Origin: Nocardia vinacea NBRC 16497
Lineage (GTDB): Bacteria > Actinomycetota > Actinomycetes > Mycobacteriales > Mycobacteriaceae
Direction of reading: 5' to 3'
NCBI RefSeq assembly: GCF_000308835.1
Contig: NZ_BAGN01000088.1
Coordinates: 62,001-126,000 of the forward strand
Length of the DNA: 64,000 bases
In this document: positions 21,670 to 30,247 of the stretch, one piece after another
Numbering within the stretch: position 1 is the stretch's first letter
How the letters are laid out: each line of letters starts with the position of its first letter
Notes under the pieces: model-generated
What the model was told of the DNA's origin: nothing
Seen by the model: the letters and a program-made list of their open reading frames with translations, nothing else
Database searches by the model: none
Translations under genes and position numbers: made by a program

Positions 21670-23610
21670 ATGTCGGACTCAACGCCCACGGTCGCCGCGG
21701 CGGAGATCGCCCGGCTGGCCGGCGTCACCCGTGCGACCGTCAGCAACTGGCGGCGTCGGCATGCCGATTTCCCGGCGCCGGTGTCCGGCGGAACCGAAGC
21801 TCGGCCGGTGTTCCACCTCGGTGAGGTCCAGGAATGGCTGCACGGGCACGGCGTACGGTCCGCTGACTCGCCTGTCCAGCGGTTGCGTGCGGTTCTCCGG
21901 GCCGAGGTGGATCCCAGCGAAGTGCCCGCATTGATGAAAGTCGTTAGCGACCGGGATGTTGCCGATGGCACTGCGTTGCATGCCGCGATTCATGACGCCG
22001 TCGCGGAGGCCGGGATCAAGGCGACATTGGATGTGCTCGCCGAACGGGGGCTGGATGCGGTGCCGAGCACCGGTGTCTATCCGACGGACCTGCCGGTCGC
22101 CGCGTTGATGGCCGATCTCCTTGCAGCCGCTTCCTCGCCCAAGCCTCAGAGCATTCTCGATCCTGCCTGCGGCAGCGGCGCCCTCCTGACCGAGGCTGCG
22201 CGGATCGGTGCCTCAACCCTGGCCGGACAGGACGTGCTGGCCGTCCAGGCTGCCCGCGCCGCCGCCCTATTGCATGCGGAGCTCCCTGGTGTCGGTATCG
22301 AGATCCGCACCGGCGACAGCCTCCTGTCCGATGCGTTCCCGGGCGAGCAGTTCGATGCGATCTTGTCGAACCCCCCATATACGCAACGTGATTGGGGCGC
22401 CGACCAACTGGCCCTCGACCTCCGGTGGGAGTACTCGGTCCCCCCGCGGGGCGAATCCGAACTGGCTTGGGTCCAACATGCCCTTTACCACGTACACCCC
22501 GGCAGCACAGCGATCGTTCTGTTACCGCCTGCCGTTGCCTCACGCACATCCGGGCGACGGATCCGGATGGAACTGTTACGCGCAAATGCGCTGCGCGCTG
22601 TCATCGCGCTCCCGCCCGGGGCATCGACCCCCAAACAGGTAGGTCTGCAGATCTGGGTGCTCCGCCGCCCAGATTCCGCGGCTACGTCCGAGTTCGTTCT
22701 GTTCGCCGACGCCGCTAAAGTCCTCGATTCCGGGGGAAGCCAATCGGATTGGCAAGCCTTGGCCGAGCGAGTGACCGACACTTGGCGTGCCTTCGACCAC
22801 GGTGACATGGAAGCCGCCACGATTGCCGGATTCACCGCCGTGGTTCGTGTCATGGACGTCCTCGACGACGACATCGATCTCACTCCGGCCCGTCGAGTCC
22901 GCGCCGCCGTCGACCCCGACAGTGTCGCTGCTTCCGTCCACGCCGCCATCGAGCTCCTCGGCGGCCACTTGGCTGAACTCCGCACTGCTGCTGAGACGGT
23001 CGAGCGCTGGTCCCCGGGTGGCAACCTCACCTTGCGGACGGCCACTGTCCGTGACCTCGAACGAGGTGGCGCGGTCCACCTGGTCCCACTGGTGGCAGAA
23101 GATCAGGCCGTGGGTTCACCTCAGCGTGCGGTACTTTCCGGTCGTGACCTGCTCGCCGGCCGGGGACCGTCCGGTCTTACCGGCCCCGGCGTCCACGCCT
23201 CCACCGAGGTGATCCACGAGGGCGACATCCTGGTCTCTCGTTTTCGCGACGACCATGGCGCCGCACCCGGTGCTCGGGTGGCGGAAGGCGCCGACGTGGG
23301 GGCAGTTCCCGGAGTAGGCGTGATCGTTTTTCGTGCCGATCCCACGAGATTGGATCCCTGGTTCTTCGCCGGTTTCATCGGCAGCCCCGACAACTCGGCG
23401 GCGATGTTCGGCGCGACGACCATCCGGATCGACCCCACCCGCTTGCGGATTCCGATTCTGCGGCTCGTAGATCAGAAGCCATATGCCGAGGCGTTCCGTC
23501 GGCTGCATCTCTTGCGTGTGGCGGCGGCGCGGACGGCTGATGCGGCGCAGCGAGCGGCGGAGCTGATCGGAACGGGGTTGACGGCCGGGGCGATCGAACC
23601 GCCGAGTTAG
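21670..23610 (+). CDS. N6-adenine DNA methylase with N-terminal HTH and C-terminal TRD (type I-like, single chain)
   Basis: 646 aa. An N-terminal HTH (about 5-55, AAEIARLAGVTRATVSNWRRR) resembles MerR/AlpA-type readers. A HsdM-like domain follows, with SAM motif ILDPACGSGALL (about 163-174) and catalytic NPPY in ILSNPPYTQRDW (about 234-237). From about 430 on, the sequence resembles an HsdS target-recognition region (LVPLVAEDQAVGSPQRAVLSGRDLL ... EGDILVSRF ... DPWFFAGFIGS). It would methylate adenine at a site set by its own TRD. The ATG at 21670 is preferred because GGAGGAGG stands five bases before it; a TTG at 21652 is possible. It is convergent with the UvrD-like gene, with 47 bp between stops. 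It probably provides self-marking in the defence block. Confidence 0.85.
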   Translation: MSDSTPTVAAAEIARLAGVTRATVSNWRRRHADFPAPVSGGTEARPVFHLGEVQEWLHGHGVRSADSPVQRLRAVLRAEVDPSEVPALMKVVSDRDVADGTALHAAIHDAVAEAGIKATLDVLAERGLDAVPSTGVYPTDLPVAALMADLLAAASSPKPQSILDPACGSGALLTEAARIGASTLAGQDVLAVQAARAAALLHAELPGVGIEIRTGDSLLSDAFPGEQFDAILSNPPYTQRDWGADQLALDLRWEYSVPPRGESELAWVQHALYHVHPGSTAIVLLPPAVASRTSGRRIRMELLRANALRAVIALPPGASTPKQVGLQIWVLRRPDSAATSEFVLFADAAKVLDSGGSQSDWQALAERVTDTWRAFDHGDMEAATIAGFTAVVRVMDVLDDDIDLTPARRVRAAVDPDSVAASVHAAIELLGGHLAELRTAAETVERWSPGGNLTLRTATVRDLERGGAVHLVPLVAEDQAVGSPQRAVLSGRDLLAGRGPSGLTGPGVHASTEVIHEGDILVSRFRDDHGAAPGARVAEGADVGAVPGVGVIVFRADPTRLDPWFFAGFIGSPDNSAAMFGATTIRIDPTRLRIPILRLVDQKPYAEAFRRLHLLRVAAARTADAAQRAAELIGTGLTAGAIEPPS

Positions 23611-23657
23611 GTCCTCGGCTATCTCGGGCGGGCCGATCGGTCGCCGAAACTTCCGGA

Positions 23658-25619
23658 TCAATCGGTCAGATAGGCGACCCACAGGTAGTCGCGAGGGCGG
23701 CTTGTGGCGACGAGAAGCTGTCTGGCGAGCATATCGGCCCGGTCCCTGTCGCCCCCGGAGAGCTGTGTCGGATCGGCGGGCGGCTCTTCGGTGATGTGGA
23801 AGACCGCGGCGAAGTCCATCCCTTTGGCGCGCCGAACCGTGCCGACCTTGATCGGACCGACCTGGCTGCCATCGTAATGTTCCAGCGAGATCGCCGGGAA
23901 ACCCGCGCGGCGCAGGACTTGTAGATAGCGGCTTGCCTCCTTGGGCCAGTTGACGATCACGGCGATCTCAGCGCTGGAAGGTAGTGATGCGTCACGGATC
24001 GCTTGGGGGAGCGCTCGGTCGATGTCTCGACGTCCGACGCGTACGTCGAGCGCTTGCCCGCCGGGCAGCGTGGATTCGCTGTCGCGGAGGATGACACCGG
24101 CTCCGCCGTCGAGGTCGTCCACGGTGTTGCCCGCTTCGATACATTGCGAATATCGCAGAACAGCTTGCCTATTGCGGTAGTTCTTGCGGAGCACGCGGCC
24201 GCGGCCACCGGCGAGAGGGATGCCTGCTTCGGAGAGGGTGCAACCACCGGCGTAGACCTGTTGTTGTCCGTCGCCGACCAGAAGCAACTGTGCATCGACG
24301 TCGCCGCCGGCTATCTGATGCACCAGCTCCAGCTGCCGAAGTGTGAAGTCCTGTACCTCGTCCACGACCACCATTGCGAAATCCTCGGTGTTGTCGAGGG
24401 GCCGCTGCTTCAGCTCGTCGACAGCTACCGCGATGACGTCGTTGAAGTCGTGTGCGCCCCGCGCTTCGAGGCCCTGCTGGTAGGGCGTGTACCAGTGTTC
24501 CCAGACATACTTTCGCTTGTTCGAATGCAGGCTGATCCCCTCGCGGCCGGTACGTTTGACCGTCTCGTACCTCTCCGGTTCGGATATCCCACGGCCTTTG
24601 ATCACCCGATCGATCTCGTCGGTCCAGTAACCGTGGTCGGTGCCTTCGACACGGTCCAAAACGTCCCGTGCACCCTGCCATGCCTTGGCCAGCGCCGTAT
24701 TTATCGCGCCCTCATCGAGATTGAAGTCGATCCCACGGCTGCGTAGGAAAGCGGTTGTCCAGGCATGCAGGCCTGTGAACTTGGCGCGATCCGCAGCGTA
24801 CGGAGCAAGGCGCCGAAACCCCAGTTCGTGGTAGGAGGGCAGCGTCTTGACGAATGTGGTGAACAGGAGCCTGCCCGGATTGCGCTTGGCGAAATGTGCC
24901 ATGCGATGCAGTGCTACGACCGACTTTCCTGTCCCGGCTGGCCCGCTGAATCTCGCCGGACCGTTGAATGTGGCATGCACAAGGGAGAGCTGATCCGGGT
25001 CGAGAAAGGTCATCCAGTCGCCGAACGGCCGGGCCAGCGCGACATCACGAGCGTCGGAGCGAAGGTCGACTTCGTCGAACAGGCTTCCTGCGTCGACGGA
25101 TTCGGATTCGGGAGCATCATCGGCACGTAGCCACTGGTGTGATGACAGTTTCGCCGCGGCGGTCGCCGCGAGTTCGTCTGCGCGCTGGGCGCGCATTCGC
25201 TGATCACCACGCACCAGTATGCCGACGAACCCAGCTTCGTCGGCGACAAGGAAGCGACCGTCCGCGAGGAAGTGCTTCGTGTCGGGTACCAATAGAACCA
25301 ACTCGACGGAGTATGGAACGAACTGGGTGCCGCCCAGAGCGAGGCGGGCGAATGACTCTTCGGCATTCTTGCGAATCTTCCCGATGGTGGCCGAGTCCGG
25401 CACCGACTCTGCGAAGACGAGCGCGAAGACGCCGGTTCGTCCCACTGCGAACGCGGCTGCTCGATCCGAGCGCGGCGTTCCACGCTCCACCAGAAGATGC
25501 CAGCCGCGCACGGTCAGCAGACCGGCGAGAAAGCGGCGCTGTGCGGAGGTCAGCTGTCGCTGCTCGGACAGGGTGCGTTCGGCCCAGCGGGCAACCCGCT
25601 CACGATGAATGTTCGCCAT
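23658..25619 (-). CDS. UvrD/Rep-family SF1 helicase with degenerate NERD-like N-terminus
   Basis: 653 aa. Residues about 1-150 look like a NERD nuclease-related fold (RGWHLLVERG, AFAVGRTGVFALVFAES), but the usual catalytic Glu-x-Lys is absent. The helicase core has Walker A GPAGTGKS (226-233), Walker B VVVDEVQDF, motif III LLVGDGQQQVYAGG, motif IV LRKNYRNRQAVL, motif V VGTVRRAKGMDF and motif VI LLVATSRPRDYLWVAY. It is expected to be a DNA-translocating ATPase. It is the last gene of the minus-strand defence operon, 131 bp after the RelE/UvrD gene, and may have its own promoter there. The role in phage restriction is inferred from context. Confidence 0.82.
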   Translation of the reverse strand: MANIHRERVARWAERTLSEQRQLTSAQRRFLAGLLTVRGWHLLVERGTPRSDRAAAFAVGRTGVFALVFAESVPDSATIGKIRKNAEESFARLALGGTQFVPYSVELVLLVPDTKHFLADGRFLVADEAGFVGILVRGDQRMRAQRADELAATAAAKLSSHQWLRADDAPESESVDAGSLFDEVDLRSDARDVALARPFGDWMTFLDPDQLSLVHATFNGPARFSGPAGTGKSVVALHRMAHFAKRNPGRLLFTTFVKTLPSYHELGFRRLAPYAADRAKFTGLHAWTTAFLRSRGIDFNLDEGAINTALAKAWQGARDVLDRVEGTDHGYWTDEIDRVIKGRGISEPERYETVKRTGREGISLHSNKRKYVWEHWYTPYQQGLEARGAHDFNDVIAVAVDELKQRPLDNTEDFAMVVVDEVQDFTLRQLELVHQIAGGDVDAQLLLVGDGQQQVYAGGCTLSEAGIPLAGGRGRVLRKNYRNRQAVLRYSQCIEAGNTVDDLDGGAGVILRDSESTLPGGQALDVRVGRRDIDRALPQAIRDASLPSSAEIAVIVNWPKEASRYLQVLRRAGFPAISLEHYDGSQVGPIKVGTVRRAKGMDFAAVFHITEEPPADPTQLSGGDRDRADMLARQLLVATSRPRDYLWVAYLTD

Positions 25620-25750
25620 GATCCCCCCGATCTACACGGCCGGAGGCTGCCCCGGCGCGCGGGCTCAAATACCTTGTTGTCCAACATAGTTGAAGTTCAA
25701 AGGTTCAGAACGCGAATCAGACGAATCCGGCCTGGGTGATGCGATTCGTG

Positions 25751-27961
25751 TCATGCCAGCAGCTTTGATACGTGCCCACTCCAGGTCACCACCAGCTGGT
25801 CACGCGCGCGGCTGGCCGCGACGTAAAGGAGAGATCGTTCGCGCCGCTCAGCCTCGTCGCGTTCCTCCACAGGCACAAGGCGCACCCTGTGTTGTGATGG
25901 CACATGCTCTTGGTCGACGCCGGTGAGCACCACGCACCGGAATTCCATCCCCTTGGAACGGTGCATCGTAAGCACCGTCACCTGGCTCCCGGACGGCAGC
26001 GCGTCGCCGAGAACCTCTGCGGCGACACCACGCTCGCCTAGCGCCCGCACCAGGAAGTCCCGTTCTCGAGCGCCGTGGGCGAGTACCGCGATTTCACCCG
26101 GACCGATACCGTCCTCGTCGATCCAGGCGGTGACCTGGTCGGCGATGGCCTGCAGTTCGTCGGCGGCGGAATCGCAACGGATCAGTGCCGGGGCAGGCCC
26201 CAGTCGTGCGGAGGTGTAGCCGGCGGTGGATTCCTCGCCCTCCTCGAGGTCGTGGTAGGTCGTTCCTTCGAGAATGCTGACAGCGAAGTGCAGGTTCTGA
26301 GCTGTGGTGCGGTAATTGTGGGTGAGCTTGCCGTTACGGCCCCCGCGGATATTGATTCCGAGCCTGCTGAGCACCACAGGCTGACCGTAGATGCGCTGGT
26401 GGGAGTCCTCGGCGATGAACAGGTCGTTGGGACCTTCGGCTACGAGGGCGCGCAGTAGCATCCAGTGCGTGGCATGCAGATCCTGAGCCTCATCGACGAT
26501 CACATGGTCGGCAACGCGCTGCCCGGTGGATTCGGCGCGCCACTGCAGATCTGCCGCGGCGAGTGCAAGCACCTCTGGAAAACTCAAACGACCAGCGACT
26601 CGGCCCAGCTGGCGGAATCGGGTGATCGTCTGCCACACCGCAATTCGCTGGCGACGGCTGAGTCGGACGCCGCGGCCGGCTCGCGGAACTCTCAGGTATT
26701 CCGCCTGTGTGGTCACCTGGTTGCCGAGCACCACGTTGACGTATTCGGTCGACAGGAACGAGGTCTGGGCCAGACGGCGGTCGAGGTTGTGCTCGGCTGA
26801 TGAGATTGCTTCCGCCCAGCCGATATCGGGTGACACTGGTTGGCCTGAGCGGGCTGGCGTATCGGCGCCGAACACAATGCGAAAGGCCGAGTCGAGATCG
26901 GTGGTGCTCCGGAGATGAGCGGCTGCGAGCCCATCGATTCCGGTGACGTAGACGCCGCGCTCACCCGGTCGACCGGCGAGCGTGATCGTCGAATCCAGGG
27001 CGAGGAGACTGTCGCGAAGACCCTGCGCGAGGGTCTTGTTGAAGGTCGTCAGCACGATCCGTGCGCCGGGGTTCTGCCTGGCGAGGTGACGTGCACGATG
27101 TAAGGCGACAATGGTCTTACCTGTTCCCGCGCCTCCGGACAATCGGAAGGCGCCGCGCTGGTCCAGCTCCACGAATCGGCGCTGGCTCGGATGCAGGAAG
27201 GTTCGCCAGGCTGTGAAATCACCGCCTTCGATCACTCGGCGCAGCTCCTCGTTGTCGTCGACCAGGGTGAACTGCATCCTGCTGGCCGGATGGGTCAGGG
27301 CGGCCAGGATCTGCTCGTTTTCGTCGAGAACCGGTTCCGGATACGACTCTGCCAAGCCCAGGGCATCACGGATGTCATCGATAGAACGCCCCACCGCCAG
27401 TTCAAGGATCGCGTTCTGCTGCCAGGCGACCTCTGTCATCTGCGCCACGGTGAACACGCCGTCCTGATCCTGGGCGCTGAGCACTTCGGCAGCCAGGTCC
27501 GTGTCGAGGCCGAGACGATCGGTGAGTTGTTCGAGGGTGTAGCCCGAGCTGGCCAGGTACCCGATCGTCGGCTGTGCCGTTGCCCGGCCAAGGGGGATAT
27601 CCGGCCGCTTTCTACTTCCGTCGAGCTGGCTGACGATGCCTTCGAGGACGCCATTGATAGGGTTGACGCGCAACGTCGCCTTCTCGGCAAGCTTGTTGGC
27701 GACGTCGTGTTTCCAGGTGCCGAGGTAGATGTAGGTCGGCTCGCCGAAGCGGTCGTCGACACGGAACATGACGGCCCGATAGTTCAGGTCGACCCGTCCG
27801 GTACGGACACGGGCGTCGAGGGCTCCGCGAAGCGGTTCGATGTGCAGGCCGGGTGCGGTGTCGTCAGCGCGCAGCTTGTCGAAGAAGTCGCAGACTTTGT
27901 CCTTGATCGATCCGTCGATCTTCGGCATCGCCTTGTTGTTCGCCAGGACGAGATTGGCCAC
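25751..27961 (-). CDS. RelE-like toxin-fold/UvrD SF1A helicase fusion (1)
   Basis: 736 aa. Residues about 10-100 resemble RelE/ParE-type toxins: KVCDFFDKLRADD, RVRTGRVDLNYRAVMFRV, YIYLGTWKHDVANKLAEKA, including the His-Asp of the family's C-terminal strand/helix. A linker follows, then a UvrD core: FRLSGGAGTGKTIVALHRARH, VIVDEAQDLHATHW, IAEDSHQRIYGQ, LTHNYRTTAQNL, LTMHRSKGMEFRCVVL and LLYVAASRARDQLVVTW. The GTG at 27961 was chosen because MANLVLANN aligns with the start of the paralogue upstream (MAHIVMTST). It is about 40% or more alike to that neighbour by eye, a tandem duplication. In defence it could sense foreign DNA and act on RNA or DNA; that is inference. Confidence 0.83.
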   Translation of the reverse strand: MANLVLANNKAMPKIDGSIKDKVCDFFDKLRADDTAPGLHIEPLRGALDARVRTGRVDLNYRAVMFRVDDRFGEPTYIYLGTWKHDVANKLAEKATLRVNPINGVLEGIVSQLDGSRKRPDIPLGRATAQPTIGYLASSGYTLEQLTDRLGLDTDLAAEVLSAQDQDGVFTVAQMTEVAWQQNAILELAVGRSIDDIRDALGLAESYPEPVLDENEQILAALTHPASRMQFTLVDDNEELRRVIEGGDFTAWRTFLHPSQRRFVELDQRGAFRLSGGAGTGKTIVALHRARHLARQNPGARIVLTTFNKTLAQGLRDSLLALDSTITLAGRPGERGVYVTGIDGLAAAHLRSTTDLDSAFRIVFGADTPARSGQPVSPDIGWAEAISSAEHNLDRRLAQTSFLSTEYVNVVLGNQVTTQAEYLRVPRAGRGVRLSRRQRIAVWQTITRFRQLGRVAGRLSFPEVLALAAADLQWRAESTGQRVADHVIVDEAQDLHATHWMLLRALVAEGPNDLFIAEDSHQRIYGQPVVLSRLGINIRGGRNGKLTHNYRTTAQNLHFAVSILEGTTYHDLEEGEESTAGYTSARLGPAPALIRCDSAADELQAIADQVTAWIDEDGIGPGEIAVLAHGARERDFLVRALGERGVAAEVLGDALPSGSQVTVLTMHRSKGMEFRCVVLTGVDQEHVPSQHRVRLVPVEERDEAERRERSLLYVAASRARDQLVVTWSGHVSKLLA

Positions 27962-28030
27962 GCCACACCCCACTTCGTTCGATCGGCGTCGGCTACCCGC
28001 GGTATCGGCAGCCGATGCTTGCTGCCTCGA

Positions 28031-30247
28031 TCAAGCTGGAACGGCTGACCGGAGCAAAGCCGATGCCCGGCCACTCCAGGTCACGACGAGCTGATCGCGG
28101 GCCCGGCTGGCCGCCACATAGAGCAGGGACCGCTCCCGCAGCTCGGCGTCGCCGCGCTCTTCCTCAGGCGCCTCATTCAGGACGGACTTGGCAGGAACGT
28201 GGGCCTCGTCTACACCGGCGAGGATCACCTTGGCGAATTCCATTCCCTTGGCCCGGTGCATCGTCAGCACCTGCACATGCCCGGGGCCCGCGGGGTTGTC
28301 GTCGAGAACGCGCGCTTCGATACCACGTTCGCCCAGAGCGCGGACGAACTGGCTGCGTTCGTTCCGGCCTCGGGTCAGGATCGCGATGCTCGATGGTTCC
28401 ACGCCCTCGCCCAGCCATCCGCGCACCGTTTCGGTGACTCGATCGAGTTCCTCGGCCAGCGAATTACATTCCACCAGAACAGGTTCCGGCCCAGTGCGGG
28501 CAGAGCGGTAGCCGTGGGTGGTCTCGGCCCCTTCTTCCAGGTCCTGGTAGTCACCGCCGGAGAGGATGTCGACGGCGAACCGCAGGTTCTCCGCCGTTGT
28601 CCGGTAGTTCAGCGTGAGTCGGCGTGAACGGCCCACTATCTTGATACCCAGCCGTCCGAGGACGACCGGCTGACCGAAGATTCGCTGGTGGGAGTCCTCG
28701 GCGATGAACAGGTCGTCGGGGCCTTCGGCGACGAGCGCGCGCAGCATCGACCAATGGGTGGCGTGCAGGTCCTGCGCCTCGTCGATGATGACGTGATCGG
28801 CGACGAATGGCTCACCTGCGGCGCTTCGCTGCCGCAGGTACTCCGCGGCCAGCGCCAGTACCTCCGGGAAGCTGACAGTTCCGTCCATGCGGCTGTGCCG
28901 CCGGAATGCTTCCATCAGCTTCCAGACCGCGATCCGTTGCGGACGGTTCAGCCGTACACCACGCCCCGCTCGCGCCACTTTGGCGTACTCCGCGACGGTG
29001 GTGACCTTGTTGGCCAGGACAACGGCGGTGTACTCGTTGTCGAGGAACGCGGCTGTAGTGAGGCGCGGATCCAGAGGCGTATCAACAGATTTGGTGACCT
29101 CGCGCCAGACCTTGGCTGTATCGGTGCGCCGAGACGAGACGGTGGTGGCACTGCCGAGTACGGCTTCGGTGACAGACACGAGGTTCCGCGCGCGAACAAG
29201 CACATCGCTGGCGAGCTTGTCGACTCCGTCGATGTAGACGCCTGGTTCGCCGGGGGCGGACGCAATGGTGATGTCCGGTTCGAGGGTCGTCAGATCCGCC
29301 TGGAGCTGCCGGGCCAGAGTCCGGTTGAAGGTGGTCAGGACAATGCGGGCATTCTTGTTGTGCCGCCAGAGATTGCGTGCCCGGTGCAGCGCGACCACGG
29401 TCTTGCCGGTGCCGGCTCCACCGGACAGCCGGAACGCGCCGTTGTAGTGCTTTTCGGCGTAGGTGCGCTGCTCTGGGTGCAGGAAGGTCCGCCAGGCGGC
29501 GAAACTGCCGCCTTCGATGACGCGCCGGAGCTCGTCGGCGTTCTCACCGACGTAGGTGAAACGGAGTTGCGAGGCGGGGTGGGTCAGTGCCTGCAGGATC
29601 TGCTCGTCCCGGCCGAGCGTGGGGTCGACAGGGTTCTCGTCGAGCCGCAGTTTCTCCCGGATGTCGTCGAGGGCGACGCCGCACGCCAGGTCGAGAATCG
29701 CGGAGCCTTGCCATCCGTCGACTTCGGCCGCGAGGTCGTTGAGTTCGTGATCGTCGGGGGCTGCGAGGGCCTTGGCCGCCAGCTGTGGTGTGAGTCCGAG
29801 CTCACCGGTGAGCTGAGAGAGCGTGAAGCCAAGGCCTGAGAGGTAGCCCCGCTGCTGCGCCGACTGCGGTGCTGTTGCGATGACAGCGGGAACGATCTCC
29901 GCACCGGCCTCGTGCACGACCAGATCGAGTACCCCGTTGATCGGGTTGACTTGCAGCTCGGCGCGGGGTGCCAACTCTGCGGCCGCAGCATCCTGCCATG
30001 CGCCTACGTATACATAGGAACCGTCGCCCTTGGCAGGTACGACATGGAACAGGATCGCGCTGTGGCCCAAGCCGATCCGCCCGAGTCGGACACGTTCGTC
30101 GCACGCGCCGGCGACGGTCTCGATTAGCCCGGCAGCGGCCGGCTCGTCGTTCTGGACGGTGTCGAGGAAGTCGTAGACCCGGCGCTGGACAGCCCGCTCG
30201 AGTTCGACGCCGGACTTGCTCGTACTGGTCATGACGATGTGCGCCAT
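28031..30247 (-). CDS. RelE-like toxin-fold/UvrD SF1A helicase fusion (2)
   Basis: 738 aa, paralogue of the next gene with the same order: RelE-like region (about 18-100: RRVYDFLDTVQND, RVRLGRIGLGHSAILFHV, YVYVGAWQDAAAAELAPRA), linker, UvrD core (FRLSGGAGTGKTVVALHRARN, VIIDEAQDLHATHW, LFIAEDSHQRIFGQ, LTLNYRTTAENL, LTMHRAKGMEFAKVIL, LLYVAASRARDQLVVTW). The WKHD of the paralogue is WQDA here, so this toxin-fold domain may be inactive. Its ATG at 30247 overlaps the TGA of the giant helicase gene (ATGTGATG), a sign of translational coupling; a GTG at 30250 is also possible. Confidence 0.83.
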   Translation of the reverse strand: MAHIVMTSTSKSGVELERAVQRRVYDFLDTVQNDEPAAAGLIETVAGACDERVRLGRIGLGHSAILFHVVPAKGDGSYVYVGAWQDAAAAELAPRAELQVNPINGVLDLVVHEAGAEIVPAVIATAPQSAQQRGYLSGLGFTLSQLTGELGLTPQLAAKALAAPDDHELNDLAAEVDGWQGSAILDLACGVALDDIREKLRLDENPVDPTLGRDEQILQALTHPASQLRFTYVGENADELRRVIEGGSFAAWRTFLHPEQRTYAEKHYNGAFRLSGGAGTGKTVVALHRARNLWRHNKNARIVLTTFNRTLARQLQADLTTLEPDITIASAPGEPGVYIDGVDKLASDVLVRARNLVSVTEAVLGSATTVSSRRTDTAKVWREVTKSVDTPLDPRLTTAAFLDNEYTAVVLANKVTTVAEYAKVARAGRGVRLNRPQRIAVWKLMEAFRRHSRMDGTVSFPEVLALAAEYLRQRSAAGEPFVADHVIIDEAQDLHATHWSMLRALVAEGPDDLFIAEDSHQRIFGQPVVLGRLGIKIVGRSRRLTLNYRTTAENLRFAVDILSGGDYQDLEEGAETTHGYRSARTGPEPVLVECNSLAEELDRVTETVRGWLGEGVEPSSIAILTRGRNERSQFVRALGERGIEARVLDDNPAGPGHVQVLTMHRAKGMEFAKVILAGVDEAHVPAKSVLNEAPEEERGDAELRERSLLYVAASRARDQLVVTWSGRASALLRSAVPA

